Source: Tubulanus polymorphus (lineage: Eukaryota > Nemertea > Palaeonemertea > Tubulaniformes > Tubulanidae). Taken from it: DNA of 64,000 bases. This document shows positions 1 through 11,974 of this stretch, one piece after another. Below the pieces are notes generated by a model. The model saw only the letters and a program-made list of their open reading frames with translations, searched no databases and was not told the DNA's origin. Made by a program: the position numbers and the translations under genes. Positions within the stretch are counted from its first letter, which is position 1. The number at the start of each line of letters is the position of its first letter. The DNA lies in NCBI RefSeq assembly GCF_964204645.1, contig NC_134026.1, positions 30,318,650 through 30,382,649 on the forward strand, written 5' to 3'.

Positions 1-1049
1 ATTGATTGTGCATACTTCCCCATCACTGGTTGCAGTTCACTCCATTGGTTGCAGCTATAAACAATCATTTCAATGATTGTGCATACTTCCCCTCACTGGT
101 TGCAGTTTTCAGCTTTGGTTTGATGATGATAAATGCTGGTTTTATCATTGGCTCTACGCGAACAGTTATCAAAATGTTTGAAGCCTTTGCCAGACGTCGT
201 GTGGATTCGATGTCTCTAAGAAAAAGCTAAAAGGGTTTCGATTGGAATAAAGTTTGTTTCCTCCAGCAACAAACGTCCATAGTCTAGAATAAACTGATTT
301 ACGTTTGTAAAAAAGCTTTGATAGGTGTATGGCTACATTTCCTACAAGACTCCTCTCTCTCCTCTCTCATCACGAAATAAGTAAGACACAAATCTGAATA
401 CAATGAAAGTGTGTAAATTACTGCTAAATCAATTAGTGGTGATAAAAGTGCTACAAAACACTGAAAGTTGGTGTCTTGAAACAATAATACATGTAATGAA
501 AAATTGATAGATGTAATGATCTTGTGGTTTGTTCTACCTCCTTCCTCTGCTACGAGGTGATATATCGTGCCGTTTTTGTATACAATATCAAAATCATAGA
601 CAATTAAAATGTCGTGGTGGCATGGCTTCTCCTTTTGTTCTCTATAACTCCCGGGAATGGCCTTGCTATGACATCAAACGAGTATCAAATACAGAAGATA
701 CTCCTTTCATCTCCTTTTAAAACGGCAAATACTGTTGTTTGCTACTACGGCAAATACTGTTGTTTGCTACTGCATGTTGCTCATTCCACTCTGTTTAAGG
801 GGTGGTATTGAGTTTTGGAGTCTCTTCTCCTTCCCTTGCCTTCTTGAATTGTCAAATAGATGTGACTTACAATACTGATTACTTCCTTACTTGAAAACGA
901 CATGTTACTGATGCTTGCTATCATTCAACTCTGTTTTGGTTGTGATATTGAGTTTTAAACGTTGTGTTAGGTGTACATGCCTCCTCTCCTCTCTCTCCTC
1001 TCTCATCAACAATTAAATAAGACACTCATTGTTTGTATACATTTAGTTT
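1..1049. other. Leading repeat-rich, gene-free stretch
   Basis: No gene is supported. The first 110 bases hold a short direct duplication around the phrase ttgtgcatacttcccc. The rest is AT-rich with CT-rich runs (ctcctctctctcctctctc occurs twice, near 350 and 985). The text near 830-880 resembles the text near 6245-6290 (cttcttgaattgtcaa), so both lie at the outer edges of the satellite block that follows. ORFs here are short and look like chance. Confidence 0.6.
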
Positions 1050-1345
1050 TTTGCTGTGGTGATGAAAGTTAAGTGTTACAAAACACTGTGGGTGAATTAC
1101 TGCTAAATCAATTAGTGGTGATGAAAGTTAAGTGTTACAAAACACTGTGGGTGAATTACTGCTAAATCAATTAGTGGTGATGAAAGTTAAGTGTTACAAA
1201 ACACTGTGGGTGAATTACTGCTAAATCAATTAGTGGTGATGAAAGTTAAGTGTTACAAAACACTGTGGGTGAATGACTGCTAAATCAATTAGTGGTGATG
1301 AAAGTTAAGTGTTACTAAACACTGTGGGCGAATGACTGCTAAATC
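1050..1345 (+). repeat. 59-bp satellite, family A, left block
   Basis: About five head-to-tail copies of a 59-bp unit containing gatgaaagttaagtgttac and aaaacactgtgggtgaat. The anchor gatgaaagtt recurs at 1061, 1120 and 1179. Copies are nearly identical, which suggests recent amplification or homogenisation. The same family returns at 4980-6235. Confidence 0.95.
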
Positions 1346-2690
1346 ATCACTGATGACCTCCTACAATACTGCTGCTTGCTGCTGGATGTTAATTGATACA
1401 CTCTGTTTAGGGGTGATATTGAGCGCAGGAGTCTCCTCCTTCCTTCTTCAACTGTCATGTAGAAACGTGACAAACAAACTGAATTGTCAGTTTGTTACAA
1501 CACTGATGACCTCCTTTAATACTGCTGCTTGCTGCTGGTGCGTGTTAATTCTTACCTCCTTCCATGAACTTCTTGAATTATTACATTAAACATTATTACA
1601 ATAAAAATTATTACATTAAACATTATTACATCATGAATCATCCTCCTTAAATACTGCTGCTTGCTGCTGGCTCTGTTTTGGGGTGATATTGAGTGCAGGA
1701 GTCTCCTCCTTCCTTCTTCAACTGTCATGTAGAAACGTGACAAACAAACTGAATTGTCAGTGTGTTACAATACTGATGACCTCCTTTAATACTGCTGCTT
1801 GCTGCTGGGTGTTAATTCTTACCACCTTCCATGAACTTCTTGAATTATTACATTAAACATTATTACAATAAGAATTATTACATTAAACATTATAACATCA
1901 TGAATCATCTTCCTTAAATACTGCTGCTTGCTGCTGGCTCTGTTTTGGGGTGATATTGAGATCAGGAGTCTCCTCCTTCCTGCTTCAACTGTCATGTAGA
2001 AACGTGACAAACAAACTGAATTGTCAGTGTGTTACAACACTGATGACCTCCTTTAATACTGCTGCTTGCTGCTGCGTGTTAATTGATACACTCTGTTTTG
2101 GGGTGATATTGAGCGCAGGAGTCTCCTCCTTCCTTCTTCAACTGTCATGTAGAAACGTGACAAACAAACTGAATTGTCAGTGTGTTACAACACTGATGGA
2201 CTCCTTTAATACTGCTGCTTGCTGCTGCGTGTTAATTAATACACTCTGTTTTGGGGTGATATCGAGTGCAGGAGTCTCCTCCTTCCTGTTTCAACTGTCA
2301 TGTAGAAACGTGACAAACAAACTGAATTGTCAGTGTGTTACAACACTGATGACCTCCTTTAATACTGCTGCTTGCTGCTGGGTGTAAATTCTTACCACCT
2401 TCCATGAACTTCTTGAATTATTACATTAAACATTATTACAATAAGAATTATCATATTAAACATTATAACATCATGAATCATCCTCCTTAAATACTGCTGC
2501 TTGCTGCTGGCTCTGTTTTGGGGTGATATTGAGATCAGGAGTCTCCTCCTTCCTGCTTCAACTGTCATGTAGAAACGTGACAAACAAACTGAATTGTCAG
2601 TGTGTTACAACACTGATGACCTCCTTTAATACTGCTGCTTGCTGCTGGGTGTTAATTAATACACTCTGTTATGGAGTGATATTGAGTTTT
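1346..2690 (+). repeat. 153-bp satellite, family B, left block with higher-order spacer
   Basis: Tandem copies of a 153-bp unit (the phrase aactgtcatgtagaaacg recurs at 1987, 2140 and 2293). They alternate with a second segment of attacattaaacattattac phrases, so the block has higher-order structure. Because 153 is divisible by three, translated ORFs run through adjacent copies as 51-residue repeats (for example 1950-2387). The frame is broken in other copies, so these are not supported as genes. Confidence 0.92.
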
Positions 2691-3965
2691 GGCGAGTTTT
2701 GTTTCCTGGTCGTCCTTATTGCGACTTTACGTTTTAAATGTATAAATATTCAAAACAGCTATCCATCGATAGCTTTGTGGTGGTTGAATCATTGAAATGT
2801 CGCTGGTGTTGGTACTTTGTATACATTGTAATATATTTCGGTGAATTGGGATTGATTATGTTTCCTGATCGTCCTTATTGCGACTTTACGTTTTAAATGT
2901 ATAGATATTCAAAACAGCTATCCATCGATAGCTTTGTGGTGGTTGAATCTTTGAAATGTCGCTGGTGTTGGTACTGTGTATATATTGTAATATATGTCGG
3001 TGAATTGGGATTGATTATGTTTCCTGATCGTCCTTATTGCGACTTTGCGTTTTAAATGTATAGATATTCAAAACAGCTATCCATCGATAGCTTTGTGGTG
3101 GTTGAATCTTTGAAATGTCGCTGGTGTTGGTACTGTGTATATATTGTAATATATGTCAGTGAATTGGGACTGATTATGTTTCCTGATCGTCCTTATTGCG
3201 AATTTACGTTTAAAATGTATAAATATTCAAAACAGCTATCCATCGATAGCTTTGTGGTGGTTGAATCTTTGAAATGTCGCTGGTGTTGGTACTGTGTATA
3301 TATTGTAATATATGTCGGTGAATTGGGATTGATTATGTTTCCTGATCGTCCTTATTGCGAATTTACGTTTAAAATGTATAAATATTCAAAACAGCTATCC
3401 ATTGATAGCTTTGTGGTGGTTGAATCATTGAAATGTCGCTGGTGTTGGTACTTTGTATACATTGTAATATATTTCGGTGAATTGGGATTGATTATGTTTC
3501 CTGATCGTCCTAATTGCGACTTTACGTTTAAAATGTATAAATATTCAAAACAGCTATCCATCGATAGCTTTGTGGTGGTTGAATCTTTGAAATGTCGCTG
3601 GTGTTGGTACATTGTATATATTGTAATATGTGTCGGTGAATTGGGATTGATTATGTTTCCTGATCGTCCTTATTGCGACTTTACGTTTTAAATGTATAAA
3701 TATTCAAAACAGCTATCCATCGATAGCTTTGTGGTGGTTGAATTATTGAAATATCGCTGGTGTTGGTTTTGTGTATATAATGTAATATATGTCAGTGAAT
3801 TGGGATTGATTTTGTTTCCTGATCGTCCTCATTACGACTTAACGTTTAAAGTATATAAATATACAAAACAGCTATCCATCGATAGCTTTGTGGTGGTTGA
3901 ATCATTGAAATGTCGCTGGTGTTGGTTCATTGTATATATTGTATCAGCAAATTATTATCACATTA
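2691..3965 (+). repeat. 159-bp satellite, family C
   Basis: About eight tandem copies of a 159-bp unit with the anchor caaaacagctatccatcg at 2751, 2910 and 3069. The period is divisible by three, giving 53-residue repeats in an ORF at 3056-3691. Some units read gttttaaatg and others gtttaaaatg at the same place, which puts a stop codon in only some copies, so protein-level selection looks unlikely. It lies inside family B, which resumes at about 4030. Confidence 0.93.
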
Positions 3966-4029
3966 TTGATTTTAAAAGTGATATACTCAAATATGCTATT
4001 GTTTGATAGCTTCATTTTGGTTCCTTGCA

Positions 4030-4900
4030 ACTGAAAGTTGTTAACTGTCATGTAGAAACGTGACAAACAAACTGAATTGTCAGTTTGTTACAACACTGAT
4101 GACCTCCTTAACTACTGCTGCTTGCTGCTGGGTGTTAATACACTCTGTTTTGGGGTGATATCGAGTGCAGGAGTCTCCTCCTTCCTGTTTCAACTGTCAT
4201 GTAGAAACGTGACAAACAAACTGAATTGTCAGTGTGTTACAACACTGATGGACTCCTTTAATACTGCTGCTTGCTGCTGGGTGTTAATTAATACACTCTG
4301 TTTTGGGGTGATATCGAGTGCAGGAGTCTCCTCCTTTCTTCTTCAACTGTCATGTAGAAACGTGACAAACAAACTAAATGGACAGTGTGGTACAACACTG
4401 ATGGTCTCCTTTATTACTGCTGCTTGGTGCAGCGTGCTAATTCTTACCTCCTTCCCTTAACTTCTTGAATTATTACATTAAACATTATTACAATAAAAAT
4501 TATTGATTTAAACATTATAACACCATGAATCATCCTCCTTAAATACTGCTGCCTGCTGCTGGCTCTGTTTTGGGGTGATATTGAGTGCAGGAGTCTTCTC
4601 CTTCCTTCTTCAACTGTCATGTAGAAACGTGACAAACAAATGGAATGTCAGTGTGGTACAAGACTGATGACCTCCTTTAATACTGCTGCTTGCTGCTGGG
4701 TGTTAATTAAAACACTCTGTTTTGGGATGATATTGAGTGCAGGAGTCTCCTCCTTCCTTCTTCAACTGTCATGTAGAAACGTGACAAATCAATTGAATTG
4801 TCAGTGTGTTACAACACTGATGGACTCCTTTAATACTGCTACTTGCTGCTGGGTGTTAATTCTTACCTCCTTTCCTGGACTTCTTGAATTATTACATTAA
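4030..4900 (+). repeat. 153-bp satellite, family B, right block
   Basis: Same unit and orientation as 1346-2690 (tcatgtagaaacgtgacaaa, gctgcttgctgctggg), with more divergence and with the attacattaaac spacer near 4470 and 4890. Family C interrupts the two blocks. Confidence 0.92.
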
Positions 4901-4979
4901 ACATTATTAAAATAAAGATTATTACATTAAACATTATTACATCATGAATTATTACATAATTACATTATTAAATTACACA

Positions 4980-6235
4980 TTATGTTACAAAACACTGAGG
5001 GTGAATTACTGCTAAATCAATTGGTGTTGATGAAAGTTAAGTGTTACAAAACACTCTGGATAAATTACTGCTAAATCAATTGGTGGTGATGAAAGTAAAG
5101 TGTTACAAAAGACTCTGGATGAATTAAGGCTAAATCAATTGATGGTGATGAAAGTTAAGTGTTACAAAACACTGTGGGTGAATTACTGCTAAATCAATTG
5201 GTGGTGATGAAAGTTAAGTGTTACAAAACACTGTGGGTGAATTACTGCTAAATCAATTGGTGACAATGAAAGTTAAGTGTTACAAAACACTGTGGGTGAA
5301 TTACTGCTAAATCAATTGGTGGCGATGAAAGTTAAGTGTTACAAAACACTGAGGGTGAATTACTGCTAAATCAATTGGTGGTGATGAAAGTTGAGTGTTA
5401 CAAAACACTGAGGGTGAATTACTGCTAAATCAATTGGTGGTGATGAAAGTTTAGTGTTACAAAACACTGTTGGTGAATTACTGCTAAATCAATTGGTGGT
5501 GATAAGAGTCAAGTGTTACAAAACACTGAGGGTGAATTACTGCTAAATCAATTGGTGGTGATGAAAGTTAAGTGTTACAAAACACTGAGGGTGAATTACT
5601 GCTAAATCAATTGGTGGTGATGAAAGTTAAGTGTTACAAAACACTGAGGGTGAATTACTGCTAAATCAATTGGTGGTGATGAAAGTTAAGTGTTACAAAA
5701 CACTGTGGGTAGATTACTGCTAAATCAATTGGTGGTGATGAAAGATAAGTGTTACAAAACACTGAGGGTGAATTACTGCTAAATCAATTGGTGTTGATGA
5801 AAGTTAAGTGTTACAAAACACTGAGGGTAAATTACTGCTAAATCAATTGGTGGTGATGAAAGTTAAGTGTTACAAAACACTGAGGGTGAATTACTGCTAA
5901 ATCAATTGGTGGTGATAAGAGTCAAGTGTTACAAAACACTGAGGGTGAATTACTGCTAAATCAATTGGTGGTGATGAAAGATAAGTGTTACAAAACACTG
6001 AGGGTGAATTACTGCTAAATCAATTGGTGGTGATGAAAGTTAAGTGTTAAAAAACACTGAGGGTGAATTACTGCTAAATCAATTGGTGGTGATGAAAGTT
6101 AAGTGTTACAAAACACTGAGGGTGAATTACTGCTAAATCAATTGGTGGTGATGAAAGTTTAGTGTTACAAAACACTTTTGGTGATTTACTGCTAAATCAA
6201 TGGTAGTGATGAAAGTTAAGTGTTAAAATTGAGAT
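4980..6235 (+). repeat. 59-bp satellite, family A, right block
   Basis: Roughly 21 tandem copies of the 59-bp unit also seen at 1050-1345. Here most copies read ctgagggtgaattactgc and caattggtgg instead of ctgtgggtgaat and caattagtgg. The two blocks are therefore distinct subfamilies that were homogenised separately. Confidence 0.95.
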
Positions 6236-6566
6236 TTAGTGATCCCTCCCTTCCCCTCTTGAATTGTCAAGTTAATTGTGACATAAACTGAATTGTAAGT
6301 GACTTAAGGCTGGGGTGATATTGAGGTTTATTGCCTTCCCCTCCTTTCCCTTCTTGAATTGACAATTAAATTTTGACATAAACTGAATTGTTAGTGACTT
6401 GATTATATTACTCCACTTAAGGAGTGATAAAATTGTCGGCGTCTAAACTCTGATGATGAGGTAAACCAGCTTCTAAGTCTGTGAGCCGACAGTGTAAAAA
6501 ACTGTTAGAATTCAAATTACTTTAAAGATCTTCAGAAAGATGGTCGATCATCGTAAACACTGGTGA

Positions 6567-6728
6567 AAACAATTGACTTCTCAATTTGCACTTGACGTCC
6601 CAATTTACACTTGACGTCTCACTATGCACTTGACATCCCACTTTGCACTTGGCGTCTCACTCTGCGCTTGACGTCTCATTTTGCACTTGACGTCTCACTC
6701 TGCACTTGACGTCTCAATTTGCACTTGC
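6567..6728 (+). repeat. 19-bp array of TTGACGTC (CRE-like) motifs
   Basis: Eight units at exact 19-bp spacing. TTGACGTC is intact at 6592, 6611, 6668, 6687 and 6706, with variants at 6573 (TTGACTTC), 6630 (TTGACATC) and 6649 (TTGGCGTC). The core TGACGTC is most of the CREB/ATF site TGACGTCA. Whether it binds anything is unknown; it may simply be a minisatellite. Confidence 0.85.
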
Positions 6729-7033
6729 ACCGACGCATCAATTGCACTAAACAGCACTGGCAGACCCGCGGGTCCATGCGCATGGTTAGCAAATTGATCA
6801 GCATGCAGCATGCCATCTTTGTGTGTGGAAAGAATTTACAAACAGCTGTGATTTTAAAAATAAGGAACGTATTATTTGTATCATTCCTTGTAAAATCTCA
6901 AATAACGATTATGTAAAGATAAACATAATATCAATTTTATGATGGTAAAAATATCAAAATGTCAAATAATTAAATATCAATTTGTAAAACGAGAGGAAAG
7001 AGAAAGATGAAAGTACCAGAAAGAAAAGTGTTG

Positions 7034-9265
7034 GATTGGTGTCTGTTGTCAGTAGAAATCTGAGGTACTCTACTGAGGAATCTCCACTCCCCAAACAGAG
7101 AGTTCAAGATGATACTGAAAGTTCCTGAGGTTCCTAGAAATTTCACTAAGTAAAGACTTTAAATTAGGTATAGTATAAATTGCTATGAATTTCGTTATAG
7201 CTAAGAATGTTCTCAACTAGGACGGTAAGTTAGTATTACGTGTATTTCATATTTCCCTTTTGTAGCGTGTATTGATTTGGTCATCTAGTACAAAATACCA
7301 AACGACTGACAGGAAACAGGATTGTTCCAGTTGTCGTTGAGAAATATTTAAGGTGTCATGAGTCTGAATTGACTATAAATCAGGTAAAATTGTACTTGAT
7401 ATGAACTTCTTTGCAGGAACAGTCGACTTAAAGATGGTTATGTTTATTTTATGTATTTTTGTTGTAGCCTCCACGCCCCAAACAGAGAGTTCAAGATGAT
7501 ACTGAAAGTTCCTGAGGTTCCTAGAAATTTCACTAAGTAAAGACTATAAATTAGGTATAGTATAAATTGCTATGAATTTCGTTATAGCTAAGAATGTTCT
7601 CAACTAGGACGGTAAGTTAGTATTACCTGTATTTCATATTTCCCTGTTGTAGCGTGTATTGATTTGGTCATCTAGTACAAAATACCAAACGACTGACAGG
7701 AAACAGGATTGTTCCAGTTGTCGTTGAGAAATATTTAAGGTGTCATGAGTCTGAATTGACTATAAATCAGGTAAAATTGTACTTGATATGAACTTCTTTG
7801 CAGAACAGTCGACTTAAAGATGGTTATGTTTATTTTATGTATTTTTGTTGTAGCCAGTGGACTGTTGTTGTTAGAGACGCTCAAAACCGGAGGAAAGGAA
7901 ACATCAGAGTTCAGGAAGTGTTGAGGAAATTCCTCAAGGTCCGAGTCATGAATCTGAATTGACTATAAATCAGGTATAATTGAAATTTATTTTGAAGAAG
8001 AGTCTCAAAAATGATATCATAATTCATATTTTGTGTTTTATCATTGTAGTATTGAGCTTGTGGTTGGCCGTAAAATATCAGACGACAGGAAAAGATCAGA
8101 TCAGAGATGCTGACAAATTTCTCCGTCAATTCGGGACTTCTTTCAGTGTTTGTACCCAGAAATCGAAGTACTCTGGGGAATCTCCACATCAAACAGAAAG
8201 TTCAAGAAGATACGAAAAGTTACTGAAGTTCTGAGCAATTTCTCTTCTATGTCATGTGACTAGATTGACTATGAATCAGGTAAAATTGAACTTAGGAATT
8301 TCTTTGCAGGAACAGTCGACTCAATGAAACTGGTTACTTTTATGTATTTTTGTTGTAGCCAGTGGACTGTTGTTGTGTGGTAAGAGATGTGCAAAACCAG
8401 AGGAAAGGAAAATATCAGAGTTCTGGAAGAATTGAGCAAATTCCTCAAGGTCCGAGTCATGAATCTGAATTGACTATAAATCAGGTAAAATTGAATGAAT
8501 TTTGTTTTTATGAAGAGTCTTATGAATGAAAATCATAGTTTATTTAGTACATTGTTGTTGTAGTTAGTATTGAGTTAATCGTCACACAATACCAGATATC
8601 AAGATGGAAACGATACCGATGATGCAGATCAATTTCCTCATGAAAAACCTAAGTGGCATGTGTCTGAATCTACTTAAAAGCAGGTATAATTGAAATTTAT
8701 TTCAAAGAAGTCTCAAAAATGATATCATTATTCATATTTTGTGTTTTCACATTGTAGTACATGTATTGAGCTTGTGGTTGGCTGTAGAATATCAGACGAC
8801 AGGAAAAGATCAGATCAGAGATGCCGACCAATTTCTCCGTCAAATCGGGACTTTCAGTGTTTGTTACCGCGAGTTATCGTAGTTCCAGAGATGCCGACCA
8901 ATTTCTCCGTCAATACGGGACTTTCAGTGATTGTTACCACAAGTTAGCGCAGTTCCAGAGATGCCGACCAATTTCTCCGTCAAATCGGGGCTTTCAGTGA
9001 TTGTTACCTCGAGTTATCGTAGTTCCAGAGATGCCGACTAATTTCTCCGCCAAATCGGGGCTTTCAGTGTTTGTTACCCGAGTTATCATAGTTCCAGAAA
9101 TGCCGAACAATGTCTCCGTCAAATCAGGACTTTCAGTGTTTGTTACTGCGAGTTAGCCTAGTTCCAGAGATGCCAAACAATTTCTCTGAGGCTGATGGCT
9201 TCAGGGATAGGTTGAATGTAAATACACATTGTACATCTATTGGAAAATAAATATGAACTGATGGT
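7034..9265 (+). pseudogene. Cluster of tandemly duplicated exon-like blocks with intact splice sites
   Basis: At least eight blocks start after a pyrimidine-rich ...gtag and end at ...cag or ...acg followed by gtaaaa, gtataa or gtaagt. Approximate exon-like spans are 7034-7224, 7266-7383, 7468-7611, 7653-7770, 7854-7973, 8050-8279, 8359-8484, 8564-8683 and 8758 to about 9260. Gaps are 41-84 bp. Most blocks end alike (tgactataaatcag). Positions 7091-7477 are duplicated at 7478-7864 with a 387-bp offset. Some blocks keep open frames (8359-8484 is open for 42 codons; 8050-8234 is open to a stop) and share short peptide matches such as QTESSR and KYQTT, but others contain stops. An AATAAA lies near 9243. 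This could be a decaying duplicated gene or a non-coding transcript. I recognise no family. Confidence 0.5.
8821..9180 (+). repeat. 70-bp minisatellite derived from an exon-like block
   Basis: About five copies with the anchor atgccgacca at 8821, 8891, 8961, 9031 (variant) and 9100 (variant). The unit matches part of the block near 8107-8155 (ctgacaaatttctccgtcaa), so it seems to be an amplified piece of the duplicated exon cluster around it. Confidence 0.85.
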
Positions 9266-9770
9266 TTGATTGGCTGGTTTGTTGTTGAATCTGATTGTGG
9301 GTTATTAATTACTGATGTGCTGCGACTTAGCGTTTTATATGCATACATTTCAAAGGGCTTCTCTTGTTTTTGTTGTGCTGGTTAAATTATTTTGTAAATG
9401 ATAATTGAGGATGTCAAACTTTGGTTTAGAGTTTTGTTACAGTGATGAATGAATGCACTGTATATGTGGAGATTATGTACTTGTGACTGCGTTTGTTTTT
9501 GTAAATACAGTTATTTTTTTAAAATGATTGTTTTTGTGTTGCATCTCATTGTGACGATGTTAAACTCTTAACTCAAGATACTCAGTTTGCTCTTGACTTG
9601 TTTGATTATTATATTGATGAATACATTGATTTTATGGTGTTTGATTATCTGTTGAACTATTGTTTATGAATACCATTTGAACTACTAACCACTAGTTGTT
9701 TTAACATCAGTATCATTAATGGTCAGTTGTTCTCTACAAATTATATGTGTTATTATTTCTTTATATAATG
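9266..9770. other. AT-rich gene-free stretch
   Basis: T-rich sequence with no long ORF, no splice-linked frame and no repeat that I can recognise. Confidence 0.5.
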
Positions 9771-10158
9771 TACGGTGGACTCTCTTAACTAGAATCATTT
9801 CAAGTCCAGTCACTTTTATCTTGGAGTAATGATTTTCCAAGCTTACATCAACTCGGACATAAAGACATTGAACTATTGCATTGAAATTCTTTTATCTGCA
9901 GGTGACAATTATCACCTTGTCTTTATTGATTCGAGTTAGTCAAGTCTATTGTACATGGATTCTTTTTTCTCTGGAAGTGAATTAAATGAAACGAGACGAC
10001 AGTTGAACCCCATTAATACGATTGTGTTTAGGACGAAAACCGTTTATTACGATCAGATTTTCGGCATGTCCCGGCTAATTTACATCGATCCATATTTTGA
10101 TAATACGACAATTTCACTTTCAACCATAAGATTTGTATTTAACTAAGGATCCACTGTA
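9771..10158. mobile_element. pogo/Tigger-like MITE, copy 1
   Basis: The left end tacggtggactctcttaac matches the reverse complement of the right end (ttaactaaggatccactgta), with TA at both edges. TA duplications and CAGT-type ends with ...CTC are typical of the pogo/Tigger branch of Tc1/mariner. No transposase frame is present, so it is non-autonomous. Related copies are at 21215-21361 and 50955-51144. Confidence 0.6.
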
Positions 10159-11160
10159 AAATGAGGACTTCAAACCATTCTCACTGATGTAGAGACTTTC
10201 TTTTATTAAAGTTTTCAGTCTGATTACTCATAAATTATGCATGTATCAATCTGCCGCAGCTTGGCACTACCCTATCTGCTGAGGATACTCCAGTACCTAC
10301 CCATACCCTTCAGACACTCGTTTAGACTTTAGACCTTCTACATAATCTGAAGTACTCGCTCTTCAAAGACAGCTTGAACCCTCCTCCCACCCCCTTTCAG
10401 ATAGAATGTCTGGGGTCCAGGCAACAGATCGACACCTTTCTATTGGCTTTGAGTAATCAGACCGATCTTGTCTGATTACTCTTTTTTTATATCTTAAGTT
10501 TCTTTGCCGTAAAAGCTGAGCGGCCGGTTGTAGCTCCATAACAAACTAAATCACACCCACTGGAGTCAGGTGGGGGACTGATCAGTTTTAGAAAATAGAA
10601 TATTTGAATAAGGTCTGAGACTTTCATTTATTTGACTATTTATGCAGCTATCAACCTGCATTTTGGACACTGATTCCCTGCCATTAATGGAATAATTAAT
10701 TTGTCTTTTCGCAATTGTTTCCTTAAATACAGTTTGTTCTACACTGAAAAATAACTGTGTCGGGTACGAACTCCATCGATAGTTGCTCGAGCTGTTTCTG
10801 ATAGGGCCTGATGCTGAAGTAGACGATGAGCTGGGGTGTCCCAGTAATTATTCAGAGTGGTCCTGATGCAGACAAAAAGGACATGTAAAGGTGTTCTGGG
10901 TTCGAACGTAGATACCACTTATACTGGGAATGATCCTAATGTTGAAATGAAGTTAAATAGGACTGTACGATACAATTATACATACAACTATTATCGCCAC
11001 CGATTGGAATTTCGATAAACTATCAAATAGCTAGAATTAACCGTTGTAAATATTTGTAATGTACTACATTTCACAAGCGCCATCTATCGGAATATGGAAT
11101 AAAATGTCTACAAACGTAGTGGAGTGGCGGGTTCGAACCCATGGCATTGATTCAGAGGGC
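10159..11160. other. Gene-free repeat debris
   Basis: No gene is supported. A perfect hairpin lies near 10447-10479 (gagtaatcagac ... gtctgattactc). The phrase around 10838-10870 (cccagtaattattcagagtgg) is related to the 75-bp tandem repeat at the right end of the window, so this is probably a dispersed element. A tRNA-like B box (gggttcgaac) appears near 10900 without a full tRNA fold. Confidence 0.45.
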
Positions 11161-11575
11161 CGACTCCAGCGGCGGATCCAGGGGGGGGGGTTCACGAGCA
11201 CCCCCGTAAAGTCCTCCTTATTTGCCGTGCAAGGGCTCCTTGGGGGTTTAATTGACCCCAAAACCCCAAAATATCAAAAATATTGTTTAAAAAATTAAAA
11301 AAGCCCATATTCCAGATTCAACTTTGCTGAATCTATTATCAAGGACGGGTCAGAGACACGCGACCGCAATTAAAATGTTCAAAGTCTATGTATAAAAAAA
11401 CGGGAACTGAGAGTTTTCTGAATTTTTCATATTTTTTGATATCTTCATGAACCTTCAAATGCCGCCAAAAACTAGAAACATGTTAAAAAAGCCCATCTTC
11501 CAGATTCGATTTTGCTAAATCTATTATCAAAGATGGGTCAGAGACACGCGACCGCAATTAAGATGTTCAAAGTAA
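11120..11575. repeat. hAT-like end motif and 186-bp direct repeat
   Basis: A ggcggatccaggggggg motif at 11171-11190, with a complementary G/C-rich partner about 50 bp on, resembles ends common to hAT-type elements of marine invertebrates. Then about 88 bp beginning aaaaaagcccat occurs twice, near 11298-11385 and 11484-11572, including tcagagacacgcgaccgcaa. No transposase was found. Confidence 0.4.
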
Positions 11576-11974
11576 AAAAATTACAAATATTTGTTCTTAT
11601 TTCCATATATATGCTGAATAAAAAAGGAGCGACGGGGAACAGATAAAAATAAAATTCTTTTGTTTTACCTAGATCCGTAGTCAAGTTAATGATAAAAAAC
11701 GGCCCTCCGGATCATTCATAATTCATAAGTTCTTTTTGTGTTAAGCTATTTTGATAAAATGTCGTTTTACGCAGTCAATCGGGTTGATACTGATAGCGAT
11801 CGATAATCAAGATCAACAACAGGAAACAATCATAGTATTCGCCATTTCAGCAGGGTAATGACACGAGTTTGCATTTTAAGTATTGCCGGCAGTGAGACAC
11901 GTACGGGAGAACCGGAAATGAGTAACCTGAATCTGGTAGATCCGAATAACGTGATAGCTTCATGTAGGTTCAAA

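Noticed and set aside
1950-4460. Long ORFs across the satellites, giving 51- and 53-residue repeat proteins
   Set aside because: They follow from periods divisible by three. Stops and shifts occur in other units of the same arrays, and there is no start context or splice link.
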